Source: Bacteroidales bacterium (lineage in GTDB: Bacteria > Bacteroidota > Bacteroidia > Bacteroidales > P3). Taken from it: a stretch of DNA of 33,147 nt. Position 1 is the first letter of the stretch. Each line of letters starts with the position of its first letter. The position numbers were made by a program, and so were the translations under genes. The stretch is from positions 1 to 33,147 of the forward strand of contig JAGCVD010000036.1 in the NCBI GenBank assembly GCA_017962545.1, in the 5' to 3' direction. A model generated the notes under the pieces. It searched no databases. It worked only from the letters and a program-made list of their open reading frames with translations, and was not told the DNA's origin. Positions 1 to 9,003 of this stretch are shown one piece after another.

Positions 1-2231
1 ACGCTATCTGGAATAGGATAGAATAACGCGAAGTCTCGATAATTACGTTTTTCCACCATTACTTGACTTTGTCGTTCTGGCAAATCCTCCAAGTTTGAAC
101 TTGTTGGCAAGATGTCTGTGATCCATTTATTCGTTCCCAACTCTTTATAAGCGTGACGTTTTCCACCATAAAACAGCGTGCCACATTGCTCACAATAGAG
201 CAACTCCAACACTCGTTTTTCACCATCAACATCGCGTGGATGTGCGTGTAGATTACCAACCGGCCTATCATTTTCTTCGTCGTACTTATCTAATGTGGCC
301 CATAATCCATCAATGTTTCGATAAAAAAGATGGAAGCGAAACCGTTGCATGGCTCCACAATTCACGCCGTATGTTTTCTCATCAAAAATATCGTAGAGGC
401 CCCGGAGAATCACAAAACCTTCAGCAGCCTTTACAACATCTTCTTCTTTTTCTTCACCGAACAAACTATTGGCAAAGAAATGTCCGCCCCAGGAGGTTGG
501 GGATTCTGTTTCACCTTTACCCTTGCAGAATGGAAGTGCACGGTTATGCCCACATTGTCCCAAATCAAAAGTGTCTGATAGACGTTTGACTATTGCCAAT
601 TCATCGGACGATAGAATCTTCAACAACTGAACGAGGCCATCTGCTTGTGGCAAATTGAAATTGGCATACTCGGCCAATTCGACAGCAGCCTCATGGCAAA
701 TTGTATCAACATGTTGTTTTACAATGTCGACATGCTCATATTCTTCAAAACATAAAGGATTCTCATAAAACAAATCATATACCTTGATGAAAGGATTTTG
801 GGGCAACAATGAAGAATACTGCTGATTACTTTTTACGTAATGGCCTTCTACCACATTCTCTTTTGAGAACTCACATCCAAAAAAATCCTTGAGGAATTTA
901 AGACTTTCCGCCTGTTTCTCGCCAGTCACCTCTAACGATGCAGAAGAAGATAGAATCCTTAATTGCGGGCTATCTGGAGTAAGGCCCAATCTGTTTATTA
1001 ACAATCGGATTAAATATGCAGTTTCCGTTCCAGAGGTTCCTCGATTTAAATGCAACTCATCAATAACTAGATGGAATATATGAGAGGGGTCTTTTTGCAA
1101 CCAGGCACGGGTCTTTGCCAGAATTGGATTATCCACCTCACGCATAAGCATCATAGCCAACATTGAGTAGTTAGTGATAAGTATATCGGGAGGTGTTTGC
1201 TGCATGTCAAAGCGTGTGCGCATTTCGGCAGATGCAAGACCTTCTTTACCCTTAATCATCGGGGATATTGTCCGCCGTATAGCATATTTTTCTTGATTCT
1301 TTTTGATATTCTCTTCTGACAGTCCTGTTGTATCCAGCAATTTTAGAGTATCCTCCGTCATAGAGTCCAACTCCTGCATCGCATGAAGCAAACTATTATA
1401 TATACGGGTATTCGCAGCTGTTTCTTTAAACTTTGGATAACCAGACGTGGGAGTTGCACCGTTGTAACGACCAAAGAAAATGCGATTTCCATTTAATCGC
1501 TTTGTCATCCATTCTTGGACATTGTCGTTATCTAATGCATCACGAAGGCGTGTCATTTGGTCTTCTACAAGGGCGTTCATAGGATAGATAATAAGCGCAC
1601 GAACAGCTGCATCACGTTGTTCATTTGATCTTTGCATTGCGCACGGGGCTAACAAGCCAGGGGTGCCCTTGACAGCATCTTCAGGGAAAATGAACAAATC
1701 TCTTTTGTTTACTGGCTCTCCATTATTCGCTTTCCACCAAGCATTCTCGGAATAGGATACTGGATTACGCCACTCTCGTTCTGCCTCTGCTATAATATCT
1801 GCAAGCATCGGCAGCAAAAAAGATTCGGTCTTACCAGAACCAGTACCGGAGGTAATAACGCAATTCTTACCTTCAAGAGACTTACGAAGCATCTCTGCTT
1901 GGTGACGGTAGATAGGATAATCGCCGCTAATCAAACCCTTATTGATAAACTCTTTAAATAGCTGTTGTGCTGCACTACTCATGCCAGGCAGATCTGATGA
2001 GCGTAAAGTAGAGATTCTCAAATCCTGCCCATCTTCCATCTTTACGTTTTCGTAGTTCGGCATGGGTTCAATCCAGGGTTCACGAGAAGCTACTTGATCT
2101 GTATTAAGGAGCTCCTCTCGCATACGTTCCACACTCTCGTATCGAGTGCCAAAAGCAGTTTTTATATACAGGATGAAATCTTCCTTAATCTCTTTATATG
2201 CGTGGATTGGGTTTATTAAATACTTTGACAT
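1..2231 (-). CDS. Large SF2 (DEAD/DEAH-like) helicase with zinc motif, 3' end outside window
   Basis: About 743 codons are open from an ATG at 2231 to the window edge, so the protein is C-terminally cut. Visible motifs are a Walker A, SGTGSGKT (residues 128-135), a Walker B of DELH form (residues 391-394, in VIDELHLNRGTSG), the segment ILITNYSML before it, SSSASL after it, and a CxxCG zinc motif (Cys680/Cys683, LYCEQCG). This order fits large defence-type helicases of the Lhr/DrmA/DruE kind that often carry DUF1998; which subfamily cannot be settled from a partial protein. It would unwind or translocate on nucleic acid using ATP. It starts 12 nt after the stop of the 978-residue gene and is the last visible gene of a minus-strand operon with an HNH nuclease, which suggests anti-phage or anti-plasmid defence. 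Base composition is AT-rich compared with most of the window. Confidence 0.85.
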   Translation of the reverse strand, partial: MSKYLINPIHAYKEIKEDFILYIKTAFGTRYESVERMREELLNTDQVASREPWIEPMPNYENVKMEDGQDLRISTLRSSDLPGMSSAAQQLFKEFINKGLISGDYPIYRHQAEMLRKSLEGKNCVITSGTGSGKTESFLLPMLADIIAEAEREWRNPVSYSENAWWKANNGEPVNKRDLFIFPEDAVKGTPGLLAPCAMQRSNEQRDAAVRALIIYPMNALVEDQMTRLRDALDNDNVQEWMTKRLNGNRIFFGRYNGATPTSGYPKFKETAANTRIYNSLLHAMQELDSMTEDTLKLLDTTGLSEENIKKNQEKYAIRRTISPMIKGKEGLASAEMRTRFDMQQTPPDILITNYSMLAMMLMREVDNPILAKTRAWLQKDPSHIFHLVIDELHLNRGTSGTETAYLIRLLINRLGLTPDSPQLRILSSSASLEVTGEKQAESLKFLKDFFGCEFSKENVVEGHYVKSNQQYSSLLPQNPFIKVYDLFYENPLCFEEYEHVDIVKQHVDTICHEAAVELAEYANFNLPQADGLVQLLKILSSDELAIVKRLSDTFDLGQCGHNRALPFCKGKGETESPTSWGGHFFANSLFGEEKEEDVVKAAEGFVILRGLYDIFDEKTYGVNCGAMQRFRFHLFYRNIDGLWATLDKYDEENDRPVGNLHAHPRDVDGEKRVLELLYCEQCGTLFYGGKRHAYKELGTNKWITDILPTSSNLEDLPERQSQVMVEKRNYRDFALFYPIPDS

Positions 2232-2243
2232 ATATGTATGTTT

Positions 2244-5180
2244 TTATTGTCCTAACTTTTGTAGTATTCTTGCAGGTCGTATTTCCCCTGCCAAAGGATT
2301 AACATCCAGGCTATATGTTCGACTGCCAAAAACAGAATTTGGGGTACTACCGGTCAATAGTGTAAGTGCTCTGGCATAAAGCAACGGCAGGCGGAACTGT
2401 TGAGGTAAACTGATTTGGATATTGTCTTCGTCATATTGTATCACCTTGGCTTGTGATTTATACATACCCACAAAATACCCCCAATACTTATCTATTTCAA
2501 CCATGCGACCTTTGTCAATCATAATGGTCGTTTCATCTCTGGTCCCCGGAAAGAAAGTTACCACATCATTTTGTCTGTCAAAAGCATCCTTATCTATTTC
2601 ATAGTTGGCAATGGCTTGTTTTGTTGCCATTTTTTCAGGATATAATGCAGCCATTTTCTTATAATCAATAGCCCTGAAACTGTTTACACCAAAGAGGTTT
2701 CTTTCGGTACCATTGATGGTTTTATCAGCGATATAATTATCTATCGAAGGTAAAGCTGCAAGGAGAGCATTTGCATAGACGGTATCCTGATAAAGCAAGT
2801 TACATTTTTCAGCCAAAGCAGAAAATGCTGAACGTTTTGAAGCATGGATGTAAATAGTTTGCGGTTGCAAGAAATCGGTGTTCTCAACATACTCGATGTG
2901 AAAATCTAACGGGCGTTGGTATCTCTCTATTCTTTCAATCAAAGCAATAGAGCGACCGCCCGTTAAGAGACATTTATACTCATTTTCCTCGCACGAAACA
3001 GTTACCATATTTCTTCCCCTAAGCCCTTTGGATACAGTACGTTTATATTTGGGGGTAAGAAGTATTAAAGTCGGGCGATTAGCAGTCACACAAAAGCCGG
3101 CATCAGTATAGGCGTAGTTAATATATCCCATACGGAAATAGTCGGCCAACGCATTTGCAAGCGAGTATCTATTAATCTGATGATATATATCTTTATTTTC
3201 GAATTCGCCTGACAATCTGTCTCTTATTTCTTTTAGCCAAGGCATCGTGATAATCCATCGGCTTGTTTCGTATGAAGCAGAAGTGATGGCATAAAGAAGA
3301 TAATCCTTTTTTAGATATTTACCAGAATTTATTGTACACGGCCGAGCATTCTGCATTTGCATATTCAGCGTGGTCCAGTTAATCAGATTCTTTTTGACAA
3401 AATCACATGATAATTCAAGACCTTTGGATAATGTGGAATTGCCAATACTTCCCCACTGATCAAGTTGTAACTCTTTAAATTTGGTTGGTAGCGTAAACTC
3501 CTTGAACTTATATATACGACCATATGGGATTGGAGTCTCATTACAATACAACTGAAATTCTGATTTCCGCTGAAAGTAATCCGAGAACACCTTAAGAATC
3601 CATAGTTTTTTCTGACGGTCATATTCTAATTCAGAAGAATAACGATGAGTGCTATTGACAGATACGGCAAATACTCTATCCTTAGACACATCTATGCCAG
3701 TAATCTCGAACTGAACTGGTAACAATTCGGAAAGGAAAACAGTATCAGTATCTTCTTCTGTCTTTACTTCAATATTATTGATTGATTTGCACCTGATTTC
3801 AGTTTTAAAGCGAAGGTTGTTTCTGTTTGAGAGTTCCTCCTGCGCACGTTCTATCCGATATACAGAATAAAAACCACCTAAAGCACCATCTGTAATCAGA
3901 ACAGCTTCATTTGCTGTGAGCCACTCGTTGAAATCATTCGCAGCATCATGTCTTATGATTGCAAAATAGAACTCACCTTTTACAAATTCATTTGTGGCAA
4001 TATACTTGTTTTTATATTGCCGTAGGATATAGTAGTCGGTTACAACATGACGACCACTTAGGGACTTATCGTTTTCTTCATGGATACAATAAGAACCCTG
4101 CCTGTTTGCGAATATGAAACCTAATTCATTATCAGTTAATACAAATGGTTGATGAGCATAACCATCATTTCTGATATATACTTGCGGCAGATGTTTATTA
4201 TTAGAATCCACGACAAAAGCCATGTAATCCATGTTGTCCATATCTGAGCAATAGAGTTGAAATGCAAAGGTGCAATTATTGCTATGCAAGTCATAATCCA
4301 TTTGCAACAATAGTGGATAACATGTATTACCAGATTCTACGCGAATTCTTCCTGTGCTACGGTCTCGCTCATTTATGCGTGTCGTCCCATCCCAATTGTC
4401 GTATTCGCCTCTTAGCTCTGCCAACAAATAATCTAGGAATTCTTTGTTCGTAAGTAGTTTAAACTTGGGCTGTTGAATCCCAATATGCATATAGTAATTG
4501 GTGAATGAAGACAGCAATCGATCATCCTCGATATTGACCTTGGGGACCAAACCTGCACGGTCAAACAAAAAACAAAACTTTTGTAATTTAGAAGGAGCAA
4601 GAAGGCTCTCTTTCATTAATGAACGAGCATATTGTTTAGTGCCATTTTCTGAAATAACGATTCTAGGCCTAAATGGTAGATTATTAATAGTTGCCCAATT
4701 GTTGATTAACACCCAAATTTCATCCAATTTGATTGCTGCAAGCAAATTTGATACGGTTGTGGGCTCTTTGTTAATAAAACGATTTGAATAAAGGAAAGGC
4801 CGCAAATGACCATAATAGTCATTACCGTGTAATTCCAGGTCATCGTTTTCGCAAATTGGCATTATCAAGACGGCAACAATTGATAGAAGTATTACACAGT
4901 TATCTTCTTTTTGGGCCTGTTCTTTTATTTGATTTATCTTTATTTGAAGATCTTTCAAACTGTTGTTACCATCAGAACTAATCCAAAACTTCCGTACAAA
5001 ATCATCCCGAATGAAGTCATCACTAAAAGTGTTAGCGAGTCGTCCATTTGCGATTTCTGCATTTTCATCCTTTGCATAATCAATAAGATCTTGCATGGAT
5101 ATGTGGAGAATAACCCTGTCCCCAACATTCTTTTCAAAATAATATCTATAGATAAGTTTACTCCAACTAATTATATTCAT
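2244..5180 (-). CDS. Large protein of unknown function (978 aa), helicase partner
   Basis: I do not recognise this protein. It is 978 residues long, with no signal peptide and no clear membrane segment; one short hydrophobic stretch near residue 95 (CVILLSIVAVLIM) probably lies in a helix. A part around residues 670-720 (NRYSLANALADYFRMGYINYAY) looks helical and could be a winged-helix-like segment, but this is weak. The start ATG overlaps the HNH gene stop as ATGA, and the helicase gene follows after 12 nt, so the three are almost certainly co-translated and likely act together. Large unannotated partners of big helicases are known in defence systems such as Druantia type III (DruH with DruE); assignment to that system is only a guess. 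Codon use is AT-rich, like the helicase and unlike the HNH gene. Confidence 0.8.
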   Translation of the reverse strand: MNIISWSKLIYRYYFEKNVGDRVILHISMQDLIDYAKDENAEIANGRLANTFSDDFIRDDFVRKFWISSDGNNSLKDLQIKINQIKEQAQKEDNCVILLSIVAVLIMPICENDDLELHGNDYYGHLRPFLYSNRFINKEPTTVSNLLAAIKLDEIWVLINNWATINNLPFRPRIVISENGTKQYARSLMKESLLAPSKLQKFCFLFDRAGLVPKVNIEDDRLLSSFTNYYMHIGIQQPKFKLLTNKEFLDYLLAELRGEYDNWDGTTRINERDRSTGRIRVESGNTCYPLLLQMDYDLHSNNCTFAFQLYCSDMDNMDYMAFVVDSNNKHLPQVYIRNDGYAHQPFVLTDNELGFIFANRQGSYCIHEENDKSLSGRHVVTDYYILRQYKNKYIATNEFVKGEFYFAIIRHDAANDFNEWLTANEAVLITDGALGGFYSVYRIERAQEELSNRNNLRFKTEIRCKSINNIEVKTEEDTDTVFLSELLPVQFEITGIDVSKDRVFAVSVNSTHRYSSELEYDRQKKLWILKVFSDYFQRKSEFQLYCNETPIPYGRIYKFKEFTLPTKFKELQLDQWGSIGNSTLSKGLELSCDFVKKNLINWTTLNMQMQNARPCTINSGKYLKKDYLLYAITSASYETSRWIITMPWLKEIRDRLSGEFENKDIYHQINRYSLANALADYFRMGYINYAYTDAGFCVTANRPTLILLTPKYKRTVSKGLRGRNMVTVSCEENEYKCLLTGGRSIALIERIERYQRPLDFHIEYVENTDFLQPQTIYIHASKRSAFSALAEKCNLLYQDTVYANALLAALPSIDNYIADKTINGTERNLFGVNSFRAIDYKKMAALYPEKMATKQAIANYEIDKDAFDRQNDVVTFFPGTRDETTIMIDKGRMVEIDKYWGYFVGMYKSQAKVIQYDEDNIQISLPQQFRLPLLYARALTLLTGSTPNSVFGSRTYSLDVNPLAGEIRPARILQKLGQ

Positions 5181-6034
5181 GTTTTCTTTTTTAAAATTCC
5201 CACAAACACATGGTCCCGATGATACGCCAGGAAGTCCCGGTTGGGCTTGTATTCCGTCGGCATCGATATTTGGCGCCCGCTGATGCTGCCGAAATGGCGG
5301 TCGTAGTATTCCCGGGTCTCGTATTCCCGCAGGGCGGAAGAGGGGCGGACAGTGTAGTCGTCGGGCGAGATGGTGATGAGGCCTTTATCGAAAGCATTGT
5401 CGTAGAGGGCTGAGAGGCAGATGCCGTTCTCGGGATTGAGGCGCTCTTTCTTGTGCGACTTGTCTGCCCAGGGTATGATATGGCTGGCCAGCAGCAACTG
5501 GGGTATCTCTATCCCTGTTATGGCACAGCAACAGCCATAGTTGGCCAGTATCATGCGTCTGAAATAATCCTGACCCTTTCTTTGCTTTGATGTGGATACG
5601 ACGTCTTTGCCTTCCTTGGTGATGTCGAAGTGTTTTATGAGTTTTATTGAGATTTCGTGAGGATCCGTTTCATGTGCGACAAGCTTGTCGGCGTTTGCCA
5701 CTTCATGTTCATATTCCGCGTACTTCTTCAGGCTCTTCAGGGCTGCCGAGCAGAAACTCTTCAGCGGGTAGCTTCGTTGGTTGGGTTTGCCATAGTCGAA
5801 GATGTTCGGCTGCTGACTTCTCATCTTTCTCACCTCTTCGTTGACCAGGTGCAGCACGTCCTCAATGACGGCCGTGTCGGTTATGGTGTAAAGCGAATTC
5901 CCGTTCAGGTCTATAGCGTTTTGGTACGGCAGAACCTCGTCGAGGATGGTGATGGCGCGGGCATAGCTGTCGGCCTTCCCAGAATTCTCCGGAGATAGCC
6001 GGGTGTTGAAATCTATAAACCCAAGTTTATCCAT
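5177..6034 (-). CDS. HNH endonuclease
   Basis: This 285-residue protein carries a C-terminal HNH nuclease domain. ASHIIPW (residues 183-189, first His at 185) is followed by RLNPENGICLSALYDNAFD (198-216), with the Asn and the second part of the active site. This spacing matches the HNH_2 type common in Bacteroidetes. The N-terminal 150 residues (with GKADSYARAITILDEVL near residues 19-35) are of unknown role, possibly DNA or target binding. The stop overlaps the start of the 978-residue gene by four bases (ATGA), which argues for translational coupling. It probably supplies the DNA-cutting activity of the operon that ends with the helicase. Codon use is more GC-rich than the two downstream genes. 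It could also be an older host gene beside which the other two were inserted. Confidence 0.85.
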   Translation of the reverse strand: MDKLGFIDFNTRLSPENSGKADSYARAITILDEVLPYQNAIDLNGNSLYTITDTAVIEDVLHLVNEEVRKMRSQQPNIFDYGKPNQRSYPLKSFCSAALKSLKKYAEYEHEVANADKLVAHETDPHEISIKLIKHFDITKEGKDVVSTSKQRKGQDYFRRMILANYGCCCAITGIEIPQLLLASHIIPWADKSHKKERLNPENGICLSALYDNAFDKGLITISPDDYTVRPSSALREYETREYYDRHFGSISGRQISMPTEYKPNRDFLAYHRDHVFVGILKKKT

Positions 6035-6136
6035 GTGATTTTATTGCTTCGTTTTTGTCGTTTTGTGTGTCAATCGTTCTTGTCTATCCTGCCTCGGCCT
6101 ACCGAACGCCTACGCTACGCCTTTGCTTCTCCCTTG

Positions 6137-7144
6137 CTACTCCTTTTCTCCCAACAGTCCTCTCACCTCTTTGTCGAAGTCAGAGTCGATTTGCTGCGTG
6201 GGATTGAAGAGCTTGTACTCTTCCTCGGCCTTGCGGTCGGCCATCTCGCGGCTGATTTTCCCCTTATCGGGCAAGAGCGCATAGCGACGGAAGGTCAGGA
6301 ACTCGTTGACTGAGGCGGCGAACTGGGCCATGCTGAAAGCATTCTCGCGCTCAATCAGATCCTCGATATAGTCGAAGTAGCCAGATACGGCACGCTCCAA
6401 ACGGCGTATCTCCACCTCGGGCAGATAGTTCTTGGCCACCTTGGTGTCGCTGAGCAGCACACGGCCGTCAGGAGCATTCTTCCACGTCTGCAGGCCCATG
6501 TGATCTTTCGTATGGTCGGCACGGGTATAGATAATCTCAGGAGCCGTTTGGCCAGTTATGGCGTAGTGGAAACGGTTCTGCACCATCTGGTAGAATTCGC
6601 GCGTGGTGGGCGAGTTGCGGTCGTAGTCGAACGAGCACTCCGCATAGATGTCGGTAATCTGTTGCCAGATACGGCGTTCGCTGGCACGGATGCTGCGCAC
6701 CTTCTCCAACAGTTCGCGGAAATAATCCTTGCCGAATACCGCATTGCCCTGCTTCAGGCGTTCCTCGTCCAGAACAAATCCCTTCTTGATGAACTCCTTG
6801 AGCACCGATGTCGCCCATTGACGGAACTTGGTGGCACGAGACGAAGAGACGCGATAGCCAACAGCGATAATCATGTCGAGATTGTAGAAGTCTATCTTGT
6901 CTTCCACTTCTCCTCTAATACCTCTATTTACGACAGTTGCAATTTTTGCAACTGTCGTCTCTTGCTGCAGTTCTCCTTCTTTGAGAATGTTGGCTATATG
7001 GCGGCTAATGCCGGATTTGTCAATATCATAAAGCTGCGCCATTGCCTTCTGTGTGGCCCAAATGGTCTCGTCCTTGATGACTACCTGAATCTTGCCTTCT
7101 TCGTCGGGAAGTTGGTATAATATGAATTGTATTTCGTTGCCCAT
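6137..7144 (-). CDS. rhuM: RhuM family protein
   Basis: The 335-residue product matches the RhuM family (named from a Salmonella pathogenicity-island protein). Typical features are the N-terminal VVIKDETIWATQKAMAQLY segment with a helix-turn-helix look (LYDIDKSGISRHIANIL), the central FYNLDMIIAVGYRVSSSRA motif, FRQWATSVLKEFIKKGF, and a C-terminal helical half. The molecular function of the family is not established. Members are common in genomic islands and close to restriction or defence genes, which fits here. It is first in the minus-strand run, behind a good promoter at 7207-7238, and separated by 102 nt from the HNH gene. That gap is longer than the other junctions, so membership of the same functional system is uncertain. 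Confidence 0.85.
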   Translation of the reverse strand: MGNEIQFILYQLPDEEGKIQVVIKDETIWATQKAMAQLYDIDKSGISRHIANILKEGELQQETTVAKIATVVNRGIRGEVEDKIDFYNLDMIIAVGYRVSSSRATKFRQWATSVLKEFIKKGFVLDEERLKQGNAVFGKDYFRELLEKVRSIRASERRIWQQITDIYAECSFDYDRNSPTTREFYQMVQNRFHYAITGQTAPEIIYTRADHTKDHMGLQTWKNAPDGRVLLSDTKVAKNYLPEVEIRRLERAVSGYFDYIEDLIERENAFSMAQFAASVNEFLTFRRYALLPDKGKISREMADRKAEEEYKLFNPTQQIDSDFDKEVRGLLGEKE

Positions 7145-7206
7145 GGCTGTCTTTCTGCGTTTTATATCGGTTGTCCGTGTTAGCTTTCCTTGCTAATTTT
7201 GCGTTG

Positions 7207-7238
7207 CAAAATTACGCTTTTTCCACGACATAAACAAA
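7207..7238 (-). promoter_or_regulatory. Promoter for rhuM-HNH-helicase operon
   Basis: On the minus strand a -33 TTTG (7238-7235) and a -7 TAATTTTG (7214-7207) are separated by 20 nt, matching the Bacteroidetes sigma-factor consensus TTTG-N19/20-TAnnTTTG. Transcription would start near 7200, some 55 nt before rhuM. Confidence 0.6.
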
Positions 7239-7428
7239 TGCCGCCATGCAATTGGCGTAATATCAATTGCTTTTCGGACGAAGTCGGGTGGTTTAGCGGC
7301 TGGATTTGGGCGGTGGAGGACGCCGTTTATGACATTTTTGCGTCGCCCCGATGGGGCTTTGATGGGGGGCTGGGAAGGAGACGGAGGAACTTGACCTTGA
7401 TGAAGAAGGAGTTGGAGGAATATTTTTT

Positions 7429-7459
7429 TTTGCTATATCATAGAAAATGTGTATCTTTG
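7429..7459 (+). promoter_or_regulatory. Promoter for AbiEi-like/nucleotidyltransferase operon
   Basis: TTTG at 7429-7432 and TATCTTTG at 7452-7459 are separated by exactly 19 nt, a full match to the Bacteroidetes promoter consensus. Transcription should start near 7466, just before a pair of direct repeats. Confidence 0.7.
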
Positions 7460-7467
7460 CATCGTTA

Positions 7468-7503
7468 TTGTTCAATAATTTCTGTTGTTCAATAATTTTG
7501 AAC
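7468..7503 (+). promoter_or_regulatory. Putative operator: direct repeats and palindrome
   Basis: The 14-mer TTGTTCAATAATTT occurs twice (7468-7481 and 7485-7498, period 17). The second copy forms a perfect palindrome GTTCAA-5 nt-TTGAAC (7487-7503). It sits just after the predicted transcription start and about 50 nt before the gene, a usual place for autoregulation by an AbiEi-type antitoxin. The role is inferred. Confidence 0.45.
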
Positions 7504-7549
7504 ACAATTGATTAAATGAACAAAACTAATGTGATAAACCTTGAAAACC

Positions 7550-8131
7550 ATGATGCAAAAGGCAGAATTTCAGATTATTTTCAGGCTGCTTCAGGATAAG
7601 GCAAAGGCCAATTTGAACTACAGGCAACTGGCGGTGGAAGCGGGCACCTCTATCGGTTCGGTACATAACACCATGCAGAGCCTGATGGAGAAGGGCTACA
7701 TCTTAGAGGACGGCAAGAAACGCCTGCTGCGGAAACGGTCGGCGCTCCTCGACCGATGGGCACGTGCCTACGCCGACGGACTCAAAGAACGCTATCTCAT
7801 TGCCCGCTTCACGTTTCTTACCCCTGGGGTAAAGGAACAGTGGCGCGATATCCACTTGCCCGAGAATGTCAGTTGGGGTGGGGAGCCTGCAGCGGCATTG
7901 CTGGATGACTATCTGCGGCCGGAACGTTGGGATATCTATGTGGCTGACAACGCCAATGCGCTGATAGCCACCGGACGGATGATTCCGAAGGCCGACGGAG
8001 AGATATACGTCTACCGCAAGTTCTGGGACGAGGCGGGAACTCCTCCCGTGGTGGTATATGCCGACCTGCTGGCCATGGACAACGACCGCTGCCGCGAAGC
8101 GGCTGAGAGGGTTATAAAGGTTATTGGTTAA
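7550..8131 (+). CDS. AbiEi-like winged-helix regulator / type IV antitoxin candidate
   Basis: The protein is about 193 residues. The start at the ATG of 7550 (or 7553) is preferred over an in-frame TTG at 7541. The N-terminal half is a winged helix-turn-helix (NYRQLAVEAGTSIGSVHNTMQSLMEKGYI), and the C-terminal half has the WGGEPAAALLDDYLRPERWDIYV segment seen in AbiEi-like antitoxins. In type IV systems AbiEi represses its own promoter and neutralises the AbiEii nucleotidyltransferase. The next gene, 20 nt downstream, encodes a nucleotidyltransferase, which supports the pairing. The putative operator at 7468-7503 is a plausible binding site. The last codons (VIKVIG) lie in the first copy of a 15-base repeat, so the C-terminus appears shaped by repeat insertion or expansion. 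Whether the pair is a real toxin-antitoxin system is not proven. Confidence 0.7.
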   Translation: MMQKAEFQIIFRLLQDKAKANLNYRQLAVEAGTSIGSVHNTMQSLMEKGYILEDGKKRLLRKRSALLDRWARAYADGLKERYLIARFTFLTPGVKEQWRDIHLPENVSWGGEPAAALLDDYLRPERWDIYVADNANALIATGRMIPKADGEIYVYRKFWDEAGTPPVVVYADLLAMDNDRCREAAERVIKVIG

Positions 8132-8144
8132 AGGTTATTGGTTA
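8116..8144 (+). repeat. Tandem GGTTATTGG-type repeat
   Basis: The 15-mer AAAGGTTATTGGTTA is present twice, overlapping by one base (8116-8130 and 8130-8144), across the stop codon of the AbiEi-like gene. Related pieces, GGTTATTGGTTATTGG and the reverse form AACCAATAACC, occur around 18099-18210, so this is a dispersed short repeat. Confidence 0.7.
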
Positions 8145-8151
8145 TAGAAAG

Positions 8152-9003
8152 ATGGAGTATTCGATAAAGAAAGAAACATTGCAGAACGAGTTGCTGGTGG
8201 AGACGTTGCAGGCGCTGTCGGAGTGCTATGCGGCGCTCGGAGAGGAGATGTATGTGGTAGGGGCTGCCGCGCGCGATATTGCCATGAGGTTGCTGAATGT
8301 CGGCGACACTCCACGTCGCACTCTCGACCTCGATGTGGCGGTGGCGCTGGACGATTGGAGCCAGTACGAGCGCCTCACGCAACTGCTGCTGCGGAACCAC
8401 TTTGTCAAGGCCCCTGAGCGACAACGGTTCTACTATGTGGGACCGCAAGAGACAAACCGCTACGAAGTGGATATCGTGCCGTTTGGGGAGGTGGAGCACG
8501 ACGGAATGATTGCCTGGCCGCCAGAGGGGTCGCCTGTGATGTCGGTGCGTTGCTTTTCGGAGGTGATGAACCATGCCGACAAGGTGACGGTAGAGGAGGA
8601 TTTCTCGTTCCGGCTGGCATCGCTCAGCGGCCAGTTTCTGCTGAAACTCGACACATGGAGCGACCGCCACTTCAATACCCGGAAGGATGCGTCCGACATG
8701 GCTTATATCCTGCAGAACGTTTATGTGGCATACGCCCTCACGCGCGAAGGCCTTCCGCAGGTAGTCGACGTGGAGGCGACGACCTTCGACGTCACCGTGG
8801 CCGGTGCCGAATGGATTGCCGCCGACCTACGGACGATGCTCTCTCCCCACAACCGCCAATACTATGCCGCGATGCTGCAAGAGGAGGCGGACAAGGAAGA
8901 TGAGAGCCTCCTGCTGAACGACCTGCTCGATGTGTCGGACAGCCGTAATTACGCCCTCTTCCGTCGAGCACTAACCCGTATTTCACAAATACTTGAGTCA
9001 TGA
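8152..9003 (+). CDS. AbiEii-like nucleotidyltransferase (toxin candidate)
   Basis: The 283-residue protein has the start of a nucleotidyltransferase fold: VVGAAARDIAMRLL (residues 35-48), corresponding to the hG[GS]xAxR motif, followed by RRTLDLDVAVAL (55-66) with the DxD-type metal-binding aspartates. FEVDIVP-like residues (YEVDIVPFGEVE, about 103-114) could give the third carboxylate. AbiEii-type toxins and related minimal nucleotidyltransferases transfer a nucleotide to RNA or protein targets. The glycine motif here is GAAARD rather than GGTAL, so it is a divergent member. It lies between the AbiEi-like regulator (20 nt upstream) and a metallophosphoesterase that overlaps it by four bases, so all three are likely translated from one mRNA. 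Confidence 0.75.
   Translation: MEYSIKKETLQNELLVETLQALSECYAALGEEMYVVGAAARDIAMRLLNVGDTPRRTLDLDVAVALDDWSQYERLTQLLLRNHFVKAPERQRFYYVGPQETNRYEVDIVPFGEVEHDGMIAWPPEGSPVMSVRCFSEVMNHADKVTVEEDFSFRLASLSGQFLLKLDTWSDRHFNTRKDASDMAYILQNVYVAYALTREGLPQVVDVEATTFDVTVAGAEWIAADLRTMLSPHNRQYYAAMLQEEADKEDESLLLNDLLDVSDSRNYALFRRALTRISQILES

Noticed and set aside
7345-7357. GCCCC/GGGGC hairpin as a terminator
   Set aside because: Only five base pairs and no T tract; no gene ends there on the plus strand.
7541-7549. TTG as start of the AbiEi-like gene
   Set aside because: Two ATG codons follow within 12 nt and the winged helix begins after them.
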